Source: Gulosibacter sp. 10
GTDB taxonomy: Bacteria > Actinomycetota > Actinomycetes > Actinomycetales > Microbacteriaceae
Reading direction: 5' to 3'
Assembly: GCF_900163695.1 (NCBI RefSeq)
Contig: NZ_FUIC01000027.1
Span: 125,834-189,833 of the forward strand
DNA: 64,000 nt
Under the pieces are notes generated by a model, which did not search any database, was not told the DNA's origin, and worked only from the letters and a program-made list of their open reading frames with translations. Below, piece after piece: positions 1-8,724 of the stretch (position 1 is its first letter; each line of letters opens with the position of its first letter). A program made the translations under genes and the position numbers.

Positions 1-375
1 CTCAACGTGATCAAGCGCACCGGGGTCGCCGAGCCCTTCTCGCGCGACAAGGTGGTCTCGGGGGTGCGGAAGGCCTGCCAGGGTCGCCCCGTCACCGACG
101 CCGATCTCGCCCAGCTCGCCCAGAAGGTCGAGGAGCGCATCCGCGCGAGCGGCAGCTCGCAGGTCGAGGCCAACGACATCGGCCTCGCGATCCTGCCCTT
201 CCTCCGGGAGCTCGACGACGTGGCCTATCTGCGATTCGCCAGCGTGTACCAGAGCTTCGCCTCGGTCGAGGACTTCGAGCAGGCCATCGACCGGCTGAAG
301 ACCGACGGCCTCACCCCCAAGTACGCGAACGAGGATCTCGACGACGAAGCCGTCGATGACGCCGCCGATCGCTGA
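1..375 (+). CDS. nrdR: Transcriptional repressor NrdR, C-terminal part
   Basis: This is the 3' end of nrdR, cut by the window edge. The reading frame is open from base 1. NrdR is an ATP/dATP-sensing repressor of ribonucleotide reductase genes that binds NrdR boxes. What is visible is the ATP-cone domain: it opens with [16 protein letters not shown] and continues through the alpha-helical segment around [19 protein letters not shown]. The N-terminal zinc-ribbon (about 45 residues) lies outside the window. The acidic tail ([13 protein letters not shown]) is typical of actinobacterial versions. pyrD follows immediately on the same strand. Family assignment is confident; partial only because of the window boundary. 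Confidence 0.93.
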   Translation, partial: LNVIKRTGVAEPFSRDKVVSGVRKACQGRPVTDADLAQLAQKVEERIRASGSSQVEANDIGLAILPFLRELDDVAYLRFASVYQSFASVEDFEQAIDRLKTDGLTPKYANEDLDDEAVDDAADR

Positions 376-406
376 CCGACCCCGACAACGAAGGACTCCT
401 CCGACC

Positions 407-1453
407 GTGCTGACCCGTGGAGCGCGCTGCGCCTATCGAATCGTCTTCAACTCGGTGCTCCGGCGCATGGACGCCGAGCGCGCGCACGCCTTCGCGGCGA
501 ACGTGATCCGCATGATCGGCGGCAACGCGATCCTGCGCCGGCTCGCGACCGCGGTCGCGCGGCCCGACCCGTCGCTGCGGGTGCGCGCGCTGGGGCTCGA
601 GTTCCCCTCGCCGTTCGGCCTCGCGGCCGGGTTCGACAAGAACGCCGCCATGATCGACGGGCTCGCCGCGATCGGGTTCGGGCACGTGGAGGTGGGCACC
701 GTCACCCCGCTCGCGCAGCCGGGCAACCCCCGGCCCCGCATGTACCGCATCCCGCGCGACCGCGCGCTCATCAACCGGATGGGCTTCAACAACGACGGCG
801 CGCAGGCCGCCGCGGACGCGGTGGGGAGGCGACGTACCGACAGCGCGATCGTCGGCGTCAACATCGGCAAGAACAAGGCGACGCCCGCCGAGCGGGCGGT
901 GGACGACTACGTCGCGGCGGCCAGGGCGGTGCGGGCCGTCGCCGACTACCTCGTGATCAACGTCTCCTCGCCGAACACCCCGGGGCTGCGCGGCCTGCAG
1001 GAGCTCGACGCGCTCGAGCCGATCCTGCGCGAGACGAAGGCCGCGGCGGAGGGCGTGCCGCTGCTGCTGAAGATCGCGCCGGACCTCGAGGACGAGGCGA
1101 TCCGCCGCATCTGCGGGCTCGTGGTCGAGGTCGGCCTCGACGGGCTGATCGCGACCAACACCACGATCGCGCGCGAGCCCCTCAGCGAACGGGCGCGCGT
1201 GGTCGAGGCCTACGGCGCCGGCGGGCTGTCGGGGCGGCCCCTGCGCCGGCGCTCGCTCGAGGTGCTCGAGGTGGTCCGGGCGGCGCTGCCCGAGGACTGC
1301 TGCATCATCTCCGCCGGCGGGGTGACGGACGCCCACGACGTCCGGGAGCGCCTCGAGGCCGGCGCGACGCTCGTGCAGGGCTTCACCGCGTTCATCTACG
1401 AGGGCCCGCTGTGGGCGGCCTCGATCAACCGCGGGCTCGTCGGGAAGCGCTGA
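407..1453 (+). CDS. pyrD: Dihydroorotate dehydrogenase (quinone), class 2
   Basis: Oxidises dihydroorotate to orotate in pyrimidine synthesis and passes electrons through FMN to the membrane quinone pool. From the chosen start the protein is 348 residues, normal for class 2. It has the membrane-associating N-terminal helix (CAYRIVFNSVLRRMDAERAH), the FMN/substrate loop GFDKNA at 75-80, and NVSSPN at 185-190 with the class 2 catalytic Ser. I chose GTG 407 because AAGGA lies 11 bases upstream and the family N-terminus begins here. An in-frame ATG at 356, inside nrdR, would add 17 residues without a ribosome site. It runs into a perfect hairpin terminator shared with the opposing DUF3043 gene. 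Confidence 0.95.
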   Translation: MLTRGARCAYRIVFNSVLRRMDAERAHAFAANVIRMIGGNAILRRLATAVARPDPSLRVRALGLEFPSPFGLAAGFDKNAAMIDGLAAIGFGHVEVGTVTPLAQPGNPRPRMYRIPRDRALINRMGFNNDGAQAAADAVGRRRTDSAIVGVNIGKNKATPAERAVDDYVAAARAVRAVADYLVINVSSPNTPGLRGLQELDALEPILRETKAAAEGVPLLLKIAPDLEDEAIRRICGLVVEVGLDGLIATNTTIAREPLSERARVVEAYGAGGLSGRPLRRRSLEVLEVVRAALPEDCCIISAGGVTDAHDVRERLEAGATLVQGFTAFIYEGPLWAASINRGLVGKR

Positions 1454-1460
1454 AGACAGG

Positions 1461-1496
1461 GGCGCGGGGCCGGTTCCCCCGAACCGGCCCCGCGCC
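1461..1496. terminator. Bidirectional hairpin terminator between pyrD and DUF3043 gene
   Basis: A perfect 16-bp stem (GGCGCGGGGCCGGTTC and its complement) with a CCCC loop sits between two converging genes. It begins 7 bases after the pyrD stop and ends 12 bases from the opposing stop. No long T-tract follows, as is usual in high-GC actinobacteria. Confidence 0.85.
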
Positions 1497-1508
1497 CGCG
1501 CCCCGGAC

Positions 1509-2093
1509 TCAGCGGCCCGTGAACTCGACCTTCGTGAAGCGCTTGACCTGCGGCTTGGGCATGCGCATGAACCGCATCTGCATCGATCGCCCGACGGCGC
1601 CGAGGATGAAGCCCTTCTCGACGCGGTCCTGGCCCACCACCTCGGCCACGCGCTTGCGGACGATCCGGCCGTAGACGATGCCCTCGATGATGCAGACCGC
1701 GAGGAAGGACCAGATGAAGGCCATGGCCCAGATCGCCGCGTACGTGGTGGGGAAGAACGTGGCGATGATCACGAGGAACATGAGCGGGATGAGCAGCTCT
1801 CCGAGGGTGAAGCGGGAATCGATGTAGTCCCGCAGGAACCGCTTCTGCGGGCCGCGCTCGTTCGGCCGCAGGTAGCGGTCGTCGCCGCGCGCCATCCCCT
1901 CGCGGGCCTCCGCCTGCTGCATGCGGGTCCTGGCCTGCGCCTGCCGGCGCGCCTCCTTGCGGTCCTCGGGCACGAGCGGCCGGAAGTTGGCGGCCTGCGC
2001 GTCGCGACGGCGGGGCGTCGGCCCCTTCTTGCCGCTCCCGGACTTGGGGGCGTCCTGGGGGGTCTCCTCGCGTGCCGGTTCTTGCTTGGCCAT
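1509..2093 (-). CDS. DUF3043 family membrane protein
   Basis: A 194-residue actinobacterial DUF3043 protein of unknown function. Residues 1-95 are hydrophilic and strongly basic, with KK/RRR clusters, an Arg/Gln-rich likely helical stretch around 43-66 and a conserved-looking segment DRYLRPNERGPQKRFLRDYID. Two transmembrane helices follow at about 98-116 and 119-141, then a basic cytoplasmic tail. The start is the ATG preceded by GAAGGAA five bases upstream. The frame stays open another 71 codons upstream, but that stretch does not resemble the family. It stands alone, convergent with pyrD and divergent from the ABC operon. Confidence 0.85.
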   Translation of the reverse strand: MAKQEPAREETPQDAPKSGSGKKGPTPRRRDAQAANFRPLVPEDRKEARRQAQARTRMQQAEAREGMARGDDRYLRPNERGPQKRFLRDYIDSRFTLGELLIPLMFLVIIATFFPTTYAAIWAMAFIWSFLAVCIIEGIVYGRIVRKRVAEVVGQDRVEKGFILGAVGRSMQMRFMRMPKPQVKRFTKVEFTGR

Positions 2094-2421
2094 GAGTTCC
2101 TTCGTCGGTGATGGGAGGGAGAAAGCGGAAGGGCTGCGCCCGTAACCTCTCAAGCTTAACCCGTGGCGCGCGCCGCCCGGGGCGAGGGGCGAGCGCTCGC
2201 AGCGAACGCCGCCACTATCAGGTGCGGCGGCGCGAATCGACTCGGCCGGGCGAACATGACGCGGCATGACGCAGATGACGGCATGCGTCGCCGGATTACG
2301 TAACAATTCACCGGGCCGACGCGCGGCTTCCTAGGCTCTCACCAGCGCGGCGGACCGGATTCCGCCGCAGACGGTATCCACCACGCTCTCGGCTCGATCG
2401 CCGAAGGACCGGAAGGCTTCG
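2094..2421. other. Intergenic region between DUF3043 gene and ABC operon
   Basis: 328 bases without a credible gene. It holds the divergent upstream regions of the DUF3043 gene and the ABC/monooxygenase operon. The part nearer the operon has three short direct repeats and a palindrome (listed separately) and ends in a GGAAGG ribosome site at 2411-2416. I could not fold it into any riboswitch class I know, including SAM-type riboswitches. Confidence 0.6.
2256..2337 (+). promoter_or_regulatory. Putative control region of ABC/monooxygenase operon
   Basis: ATGACG occurs three times at helical spacing (2256, 2266 and 2275), followed by the perfect palindrome TTACGTAA at 2296-2303 and a TANNNT-type -10 candidate TAGGCT at 2332-2337. 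The arrangement suggests an activator-bound promoter. No regulator gene is adjacent, and no clear -35 box stands 17 bases before TAGGCT. Assignment is inferential. Confidence 0.4.
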
Positions 2422-4017
2422 ATGACACATCGCACGCGCATCCTCACGACCGTGGCCGCCACCTCCGCGGCAATGCTGCTGCTGGCCGGGTGCGGCGGCA
2501 ACGGGGGCGGCGGGGGAGACGCCGCCGGCGAGCCGGTGCAGGGCGGCACGCTCGCGTTCGGCATCCCCGACGACATGGGCTGCATCGACCCGCAGCAGGT
2601 CTCCAGCAACGACAACATCAACATGGCGAAGCAGACCGTGGCCTCGCTGACGGCGCAGGACCCGGAGACCTCCGAGATCGTCCCGTGGCTCGCCGAGGCG
2701 TGGGAGATCAACGACGACTCGACCGAGTTCACGTTCACCCTCAAGGAGGGGACGAGCTTCGCCGACGGCACGCCGATCGACGCCGAGGCCGTGAAGGCCA
2801 ACCTCGAGGCGATCCAGGGGCTCGCCGAGGCCTCGCCGCTCGGGGCGACCTACCTCGAGGACCTCTCGGAGATCGAGGTGGTCGACCCGCAGACGGTGAC
2901 CATCCGCTTCGCGGAGCCCTCCGCCCAGTTCCTGCAGGCGACCAGCACGCACGCGCTCGGGCTGCTGAGCGTCGACTCGCTCGACCTCTCGCTCGAGGAG
3001 CGCTGCGCCGGCGACTACGTGGGCTCGGGGCCGTTCACGCTGGTGGAGTACACGCCCGAGAGCTCCGCGGAGTTCGCCGGCCGCGAGGACTACGCATGGG
3101 CCCCCGCCTACGCCGAGAACCAGGGCGCGCCCTATCTCGCGACCCTGCAGTTCACGGTCATCCCGGAGGCGTCCACGCTCACCGGCGCGCTGCAGTCGGA
3201 TCAGATCCAGTCCTCGGCGAACATCTCCCCGCTCGACCAGCAGGTGCTGGCCGACGCCGGCTTCAGTCTCGAGAACCGGGCGAATCCCGGCATGGTCTAC
3301 TCGTGGGTCCCGAACCACGACCACCCGGTCTCGGGCGACCCCGCCGTGCGCGAGGCGATGATCCACGCGCTCGACCGCGACGCGTTCGTCGAGCTGCTCA
3401 CCGAGGACGACCGCCCCGCGACCTCCCTGCTGTCCGACGTCACGCCGAACTACACCGACCACTCCGAGCTGCTCTCCCATGACTCCGGCCACGCCGAGCA
3501 GGTGCTCGAGGACGCGGGCTGGATCGAGGGCGAGGACGGCATCCGCGAACGCGACGGCGAACGGCTGACCTTCACCGTGGACTACTGGCAGCCCACGACC
3601 GATCAGCTGCAGCTCATGCAGCAGCAGCTGCGCGAGGTCGGCATCGACATGCAGCTCAACCTCATCACCGTGTCCGAGATGTTCTCGACGATCAACGACG
3701 AGGGCAACACCGGCCAGTGGGCGAACCTGACCCGCGCCGACGCGGACGTGCTCCGCTCGAGCCTCGGGGACAACGCGCTCTACACCAGCCACCGCGACAA
3801 CCCCGAGGCGGACGGGCACATGATCGCGCAGTCCCAGATCACCGACCCCGAGGAGCGCCAGGTGGAGGTCGACGCGGCGGTCGAGAGCTTCCTCGAGAAC
3901 GCGGACGTCATCCCCGTGTTCCAGCTGTCGACCACGATCGCCTCGACCCCGACCACCCACGGCGTCTCGTTCGACGGCTCGAGCCGCATCGAGTTCCAGA
4001 GCGCCTGGACGGAATAG
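2422..4017 (+). CDS. ABC transporter substrate-binding lipoprotein, family 5 (peptide/nickel type)
   Basis: A 531-residue extracytoplasmic binding protein of the DppA/OppA/NikA family. The N-terminus is a lipoprotein signal with lipobox LLAGC, acylated Cys24, then a Gly-rich linker. The mature part has the family features GGTLAFGIPDDMG near the start and repeated hinge-and-lobe segments such as LAEAWEINDDSTEFTFTLKE. It should capture a solute outside the membrane and hand it to the two permeases directly downstream. Family 5 proteins bind peptides, opines, nickel-chelates or modified amino acids, so the ligand cannot be read from sequence. The two monooxygenases downstream point to a small catabolic substrate rather than bulk peptides. 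The ribosome site GGAAGG lies five bases before the ATG. Confidence 0.9.
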   Translation: MTHRTRILTTVAATSAAMLLLAGCGGNGGGGGDAAGEPVQGGTLAFGIPDDMGCIDPQQVSSNDNINMAKQTVASLTAQDPETSEIVPWLAEAWEINDDSTEFTFTLKEGTSFADGTPIDAEAVKANLEAIQGLAEASPLGATYLEDLSEIEVVDPQTVTIRFAEPSAQFLQATSTHALGLLSVDSLDLSLEERCAGDYVGSGPFTLVEYTPESSAEFAGREDYAWAPAYAENQGAPYLATLQFTVIPEASTLTGALQSDQIQSSANISPLDQQVLADAGFSLENRANPGMVYSWVPNHDHPVSGDPAVREAMIHALDRDAFVELLTEDDRPATSLLSDVTPNYTDHSELLSHDSGHAEQVLEDAGWIEGEDGIRERDGERLTFTVDYWQPTTDQLQLMQQQLREVGIDMQLNLITVSEMFSTINDEGNTGQWANLTRADADVLRSSLGDNALYTSHRDNPEADGHMIAQSQITDPEERQVEVDAAVESFLENADVIPVFQLSTTIASTPTTHGVSFDGSSRIEFQSAWTE

Positions 4018-4020
4018 CGG

Positions 4021-4965
4021 ATGGCGGGATACATCCTCCGACGAGTCGGATTCGGCCTCTTCATCGTGTGGGCCGCGTTCACCATCGTCTTCGGGATCCT
4101 CTACCTGCTGCCGGGCGACCCGGTCGCCGCCGCGGTGGGCGCCTCCGGGGTGGGCAGCGAGGCGGCGATCGAGCAGCGCCGCGAGGAGCTCGGCTTCAAC
4201 CGGCCCTGGTACGAGCAGTACTTCTCGGCCCTCGTCGCCGCGATCACGGGCGGCTTCGGGCGGACCATCGCCACGAACGAGGTCGCGCTCGACGTCATCC
4301 TCCGGGCCCTGCCCAACACGCTGCAGCTCGCGGGCCTCGCACTCGTGTTCACCGTGGTCATCGGGGTGGGCGTCGCGGTGCTCGCGACCCTGCCTCGCGC
4401 CGGGTGGCTGCGCCGGCTCATCGCCGGGCTGCCGCCGGTGGCGGTCGCGATCCCGACCTTCTGGCTCGGCATCGTGCTGCTTCAGGTGTTCTCCTTCGGG
4501 CTGGGCTGGTTCCCGGCCTTCGACCGCAACGACTTCCCCTCGCTCGTGCTGCCGGCGCTCACGCTCGGCATCGCGACCGGCTCGTACCTCGCGCAGGTGC
4601 TGACGGCCGGGCTCCGCACGGAGATGGCCTCGCCCTATATCGAGCAGGTGCGCGCCAAGGGCGCCTCCCGCAGCCGTCAGGTGTTCGGCCACGCCCTCCG
4701 CAACGCCGCCCTCCCCGGCCTGAACATCGCAGGCGTGCTCGTCGGGGGCCTCGTCGGGGGCACCGTGGTGACCGAGACCGTGTTCTCGCGCGACGGTCTG
4801 GGACGGGTGATGATCGATGCGGTGAACAAGCAGGAGACCCCGATCGTGCTGGGGGTCGTGGTGCTCGCGGCCGTCACCTTCGTGATCGTCACGCTGCTCG
4901 TCGACCTCATCACCCCGCTCATCGACCGCCGCATCGTCGTCCGCGCGCAGCGGGCGAGCGCCTAG
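4021..4965 (+). CDS. ABC transporter permease, DppB type
   Basis: A 314-residue inner-membrane permease of the binding-protein-dependent transport family. It starts with the typical MAGYILRRVGFGLFIVWAAFTIVF first helix and LLPGDPVAA motif of DppB-type subunits. Further helices and the cytoplasmic EAA-like loop (ASPYIEQVRAKGASRSRQVF) that contacts the ATPase are present. It begins three bases after the binding-protein stop, so it is probably translationally coupled. It should form a heterodimer with the next permease. Confidence 0.92.
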   Translation: MAGYILRRVGFGLFIVWAAFTIVFGILYLLPGDPVAAAVGASGVGSEAAIEQRREELGFNRPWYEQYFSALVAAITGGFGRTIATNEVALDVILRALPNTLQLAGLALVFTVVIGVGVAVLATLPRAGWLRRLIAGLPPVAVAIPTFWLGIVLLQVFSFGLGWFPAFDRNDFPSLVLPALTLGIATGSYLAQVLTAGLRTEMASPYIEQVRAKGASRSRQVFGHALRNAALPGLNIAGVLVGGLVGGTVVTETVFSRDGLGRVMIDAVNKQETPIVLGVVVLAAVTFVIVTLLVDLITPLIDRRIVVRAQRASA

Positions 4966-4981
4966 GAACGGAGGGAAGACC

Positions 4982-5872
4982 ATGAGTGAAGCAGTCGCCA
5001 CCGCGGCCGTGCCCGCGCCCGTCGAGCCCTCGGGGCCGCGTCGCCGGGCGACGCTCGGCCGCGGACGCCGGGTGCTCGGCAACCTCGGGCTCGGACTCGC
5101 GATCCTCGTACTGCTCGTCGTGATCGCGTGGGCGATCTGGCCGGGCTTCTTCGCCCCCTACGACCCGCGGCAGCCGATCTCGGGCGCCCGGCTGCTGCCT
5201 CCCGGGGGCGAGCACCTGTTCGGCACCGACAACCTCAGCCAGGACCTCTATTCGCGCATGGTGCACGGCACGCGGGCCTCGCTGAGCGCGGCGGCCCTCG
5301 CCGTGGCGTGCGGATTCGTCGCGGGCAGCCTGCTGGGGCTCCTCGCGGGCTACCTCCGCGGCTGGATCGACGAGGCGCTCATGCGCGTCGTCGACGTGCT
5401 GCTCGCGATCCCCGCCATCCTCCTCTCGCTCGCGATCGTGGCGGCGCTCGGCTTCGGGACGCTCAACGTGGCGATCGCGGTCGGCGTGACCTCGACGGCG
5501 GCGTTCGCGCGCGTCATGCGCTCGTCGACGCTCCGCGGCGCCGAGGCGGTCTACGTGGAGGCGGCGCGCATGAGCGGGGCGCGGTGGTACACGGTGATCG
5601 GCAGGCACGTGCTGCCGAACTCGATCGCGCCCGTGCTCGCCATGGCGGCGCTGGAGTTCGGCACGGCCCTGCTCGCGATCTCGGCGCTGAGCTATCTCGG
5701 CTTCGGCGCGCCGCCGGACGTTCCGGAATGGGGCGCCCAGGTCGCCGCCGGGCGCGACTACATCTCGACCGCCGGCTGGCTCACCGCCCTCCCCGGTCTC
5801 GTGATCGTCGCGGTCGTGCTCTCGGCGAGCGTGATCTCGAGCCGGCTCAACCGATTGGACCGCGGACGGTGA
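4982..5872 (+). CDS. ABC transporter permease, DppC type
   Basis: A 296-residue second permease of the importer. It carries the DppC hallmarks: an extended hydrophilic N-terminus, FAPYDPRQPISGARLLPPGG after the first helix, the sequence HLFGTDNLSQDLYSRMVHGTR, and the EAA loop (YVEAARMSGARWYTVIGRHVLPNS). Later segments such as LSYLGFGAPPDVPEWG are also typical. A GGAGGGAAG ribosome site precedes the ATG. It pairs with the upstream DppB-type subunit. Confidence 0.93.
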   Translation: MSEAVATAAVPAPVEPSGPRRRATLGRGRRVLGNLGLGLAILVLLVVIAWAIWPGFFAPYDPRQPISGARLLPPGGEHLFGTDNLSQDLYSRMVHGTRASLSAAALAVACGFVAGSLLGLLAGYLRGWIDEALMRVVDVLLAIPAILLSLAIVAALGFGTLNVAIAVGVTSTAAFARVMRSSTLRGAEAVYVEAARMSGARWYTVIGRHVLPNSIAPVLAMAALEFGTALLAISALSYLGFGAPPDVPEWGAQVAAGRDYISTAGWLTALPGLVIVAVVLSASVISSRLNRLDRGR

Positions 5873-5898
5873 CCCCCGAAACGACGATGGAGAACGAA

Positions 5899-7554
5899 GT
5901 GACCCCACAGCCCGTCCGGGACGAGTCCCCGTGTCGCGCATTGCTCGAGATCGAGGATCTGCACGTGGACTACGTCGTCGGCGGCCGCGAGGCCCCCGCC
6001 GTGCGCGGCGTCGATCTCGAGATCGGCCGGGGCGAGATCGTCGCGATCGTGGGGGAGTCCGGCTCGGGCAAGTCGACGGTCGCCCGCTCGATCCTCCACC
6101 TGCTCGCGGGCAACGCCCGGGTCCGCGCGGGCGGGCTCCGCTTCGACGGCCGCGATCTGCAGGGGCTCGGCCGCCGCGAGTGGCGGGACGTCCGGGGCCG
6201 GGAGATCGCGCTGGTGCCGCAGGACCCCACGCTGTCGCTCGACCCGCTGCTGCCGGTCGGCCGCCAGGTGGCCGAGACGCTGCGCATCCACGGCCTCGCG
6301 GAGAAGGCGGCCGCCGAGGAGCGGGCGGTGGCGCTGCTGGCCGAGGCCGGCATCCCCGAGCCCGCCGAGCGGGCGGGGCAGCTGCCCTCGGAGTTCTCGG
6401 GCGGCATGCGGCAGCGGGCGCTGATCGCCTCCGCGCTGGCCGGCGACCCGAAGCTGCTCATCGCCGACGAGCCCACCTCCGCGCTCGACGTCACCGTGCA
6501 GCGGCAGATCCTCGACCGGATCGAGGAGCTCCGCCGCGAGCGGGGCATCGCGGTGCTGCTCATCACGCACGACCTGGGCGTCGCGGCCGACCGCGCCGAT
6601 CGCGTGGTCGTGATGCAGCAGGGCGGGATCGTCGAGGCCGGCAGCGCCGAGCAGGTGCTGGCGAACCCCTCGCATCCCTACACCAGGCGGCTCGTGGCCG
6701 CGGCGCCGGGGCTGAGCGCCGCCCGGGTGACCGAGCGGACCCCCGAGCCCGCGCCCGAGGCGCGGACGCTGCTGCGGCTCACCGACCTGCACAAGGAGTT
6801 CCGGGTGCGCGGCAGCGCGGAGACGGTGCGGGCCGTGGACGGCGTGAGCCTCGACATCCGCGAGGGCGAGACCTACGCGCTCGTCGGCGAGTCGGGATCC
6901 GGCAAGTCCACGACCGCGCGCCTGGCGCTGCACCTCGAACGCGCCGATGCGGGGCGGATCGAGTTCGCCGGCGAGGACGTCACGGGCTTCCGCGGGGAGC
7001 CCCTCCGCAGGCTGCGCCGCCGGTTCCAGCTCGTGCACCAGAGCCCGTTCGCCTCGCTGGACCCCGCGATGCGCATCGCCGAGATCGTCCGTGAGCCGCT
7101 GCGCTCCTTCAAGATCGGCACCAGGGCGGCGCAGCGCGAGCGCGTGGCCGAGCTCGTCGACGCGGTGTCGCTGCCCGCCGACGTGCTGTGGCGCCGGCCG
7201 GAGGAGCTCTCGGGAGGCCAGCGCCAGCGCGTGGCCATCGCCCGGGCGCTCGCCACCGAGCCGGAGTGCATCGTCCTCGACGAGGCCGTCTCGGCGCTCG
7301 ACGTCTCCGTGCAGGCGCAGGTGCTCGAACTGCTCGCTCGGCTGCAGCGGGAGACCGGCGTCGCCTACCTCTTCATCACGCACGACCTCGGCGTCGTCCG
7401 CGAGATCTCGCATCGGGTCGGCGTGCTCCGGCGCGGCGAGCTCGTCGAGACCGGGCGCACCGACGAGGTCCTCGCGCACCCCGAGCATCCCTACACCCGA
7501 TCGCTGATCGACGCGATCCCCGGCACCCGCCTCAACGGATCGACGAAGGAGTAA
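5899..7554 (+). CDS. Fused double ABC transporter ATPase (DppD-DppF type)
   Basis: Both ATPases of the peptide-type importer in one 551-residue chain. Domain 1 has Walker A GESGSGKST at 52-60, signature FSGGM at 166-170 and Walker B LLIADEP at 186-192. Domain 2 has Walker A at 330-338, LSGGQ at 437-441 and Walker B CIVLDE at 457-462. Each domain ends with the oligopeptide-transporter C-terminal signature (NPSHPYTRRL, HPEHPYTRSL). The first signature is slightly degenerate (FSGGM rather than LSGGQ). I chose GTG 5899 because GGAGA precedes it by six bases. In-frame GTG 5869 and ATG 5887 lack a ribosome site. It energises the two permeases. Confidence 0.92.
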   Translation: MTPQPVRDESPCRALLEIEDLHVDYVVGGREAPAVRGVDLEIGRGEIVAIVGESGSGKSTVARSILHLLAGNARVRAGGLRFDGRDLQGLGRREWRDVRGREIALVPQDPTLSLDPLLPVGRQVAETLRIHGLAEKAAAEERAVALLAEAGIPEPAERAGQLPSEFSGGMRQRALIASALAGDPKLLIADEPTSALDVTVQRQILDRIEELRRERGIAVLLITHDLGVAADRADRVVVMQQGGIVEAGSAEQVLANPSHPYTRRLVAAAPGLSAARVTERTPEPAPEARTLLRLTDLHKEFRVRGSAETVRAVDGVSLDIREGETYALVGESGSGKSTTARLALHLERADAGRIEFAGEDVTGFRGEPLRRLRRRFQLVHQSPFASLDPAMRIAEIVREPLRSFKIGTRAAQRERVAELVDAVSLPADVLWRRPEELSGGQRQRVAIARALATEPECIVLDEAVSALDVSVQAQVLELLARLQRETGVAYLFITHDLGVVREISHRVGVLRRGELVETGRTDEVLAHPEHPYTRSLIDAIPGTRLNGSTKE

Positions 7555-7557
7555 GTC

Positions 7558-8724
7558 ATGACCCGCACCCAGTTCGGCCTCGCACTCGGGGTCAACGGCC
7601 TCGGATGGGATCCTGCGGCCGGCGGCGGCGCCGGCGCCGCCGACCCGGCGTTCTGGTCGCGCACGGCGATCGCCGCCGAGGCCGCCGGCTTCGACGTGCT
7701 CACCTTCGAGGACGCCCCCGCGCTCGCCGCCGGCTCCGGCCAGCCGGCGCGACTCGACTCCTTCTCGCTCGCGAGCTGGCTCGCGCCGCAGACGAGCCGC
7801 ATCGGCCTCGTCCCCGCGGGCACGACCGCGCTGCAGGAGCCCTTCCACGTCGCGACCGCGACGCAGACCCTCGACTTCGCCTCCCTCGGCCGCGCCGGGC
7901 TGCGCCTGCGGATCGGGCTCGCCGAGGAGGAGTTCGCCGCCTACGGCAAGGAGGGCTTCGGCCGCATCGAGGAGATCAACGCGCTGCCCGAGGCCGAGCG
8001 GGACGCGGTGCTCCGCCGCCCGTTCGACGAGGCGCTGGAATTCGCGCAGATCGTCCGGCTGCTCTGGGACTCGTGGCAGGACGACGCCGAGATCCGCGAC
8101 GTCGCGACGGGCCGCTTCCTCGACGCGGACCGCATCCACAACCCCGAGTTCCGCGGGCGGTTCCTGTCGGTGCACGGCGCGTCGATCACGCCGCGGTCGC
8201 CGCAGGGCCAGCCGCCGGTCTTCGCGCTCGCGCACCAGCGCATCCCCTACGAGTTCGCCGCCGCCACCGCCGACGTGGCCTTCATCACCCCCTTCGACGA
8301 CGCCGACCTCGACGCGCGCCGCGCCGAGGCGCTGGCGGCGATCGACCGGACGGGCAGAACCGGGCAGCCCCTGCAGCTCTGGGCGGACATCGCCGTCTCA
8401 TTGACGGGGGATCGCGGCGCCGCGGCGCCGACCGCGCTCGACACCGGGGTCTACGCGTCGTCCGCCGCGGAGCTCGTCGACCGCATCCTCGCCTGGCGCG
8501 AGCGCGGCATCGAGGGCATCCGGCTGCGCCCGCTCGACACCGAGCGCGATCTCGAGCGCCTGGCCGAGGAGGTGCTGCCCGCCCTCCGCGAGGCGGGCGC
8601 GGCGCCGGCGTCCGAGACCGGGACGCTCCGCGATCGACTCGGCCTGCCCGAGGCCGCGAACCGCTTCACCGGCGAAGCACCGTTCACCGCAGCATTCAAC
8701 GCGCCCGAGGAGGCCCGCGCATGA
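7558..8724 (+). CDS. LLM-class flavin-dependent monooxygenase (luciferase-like)
   Basis: A 388-residue luciferase-like (bacterial bioluminescence alpha/beta-barrel) protein using reduced flavin and oxygen. Visible family features are the early barrel strand QFGLALGVNGLGWD, the segment SRIGLVPAGTTALQEPFHVATATQTLDFASLGR, and a C-terminal barrel half with DRILAWRERGIEGIRLRP. It follows the ATPase by three bases with a good ribosome site (AAGGAG) and overlaps the next monooxygenase by ATGA, so the pair is translationally coupled. Such enzymes in transporter operons usually cleave C-S or C-N bonds of imported compounds. Substrate unknown; being the more divergent of the pair, it could be an F420- rather than FMN-dependent member. 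Confidence 0.85.
   Translation: MTRTQFGLALGVNGLGWDPAAGGGAGAADPAFWSRTAIAAEAAGFDVLTFEDAPALAAGSGQPARLDSFSLASWLAPQTSRIGLVPAGTTALQEPFHVATATQTLDFASLGRAGLRLRIGLAEEEFAAYGKEGFGRIEEINALPEAERDAVLRRPFDEALEFAQIVRLLWDSWQDDAEIRDVATGRFLDADRIHNPEFRGRFLSVHGASITPRSPQGQPPVFALAHQRIPYEFAAATADVAFITPFDDADLDARRAEALAAIDRTGRTGQPLQLWADIAVSLTGDRGAAAPTALDTGVYASSAAELVDRILAWRERGIEGIRLRPLDTERDLERLAEEVLPALREAGAAPASETGTLRDRLGLPEAANRFTGEAPFTAAFNAPEEARA

Noticed and set aside
356..406. ATG at 356 as the pyrD start
   Set aside because: It lies inside nrdR, lacks a ribosome site, and adds a 17-residue extension. GTG 407 has AAGGA at proper distance.
2094..2421. Possible SAM-type riboswitch upstream of the importer operon
   Set aside because: I could not find the conserved core helices or loop sequences of any SAM class. 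Short repeats and a palindrome fit protein binding better.
2308..5082. A long minus-strand frame (924 codons) antisense to the binding protein and permease
   Set aside because: Antisense shadow with no family features and no ribosome site; the plus-strand ABC genes are clear.
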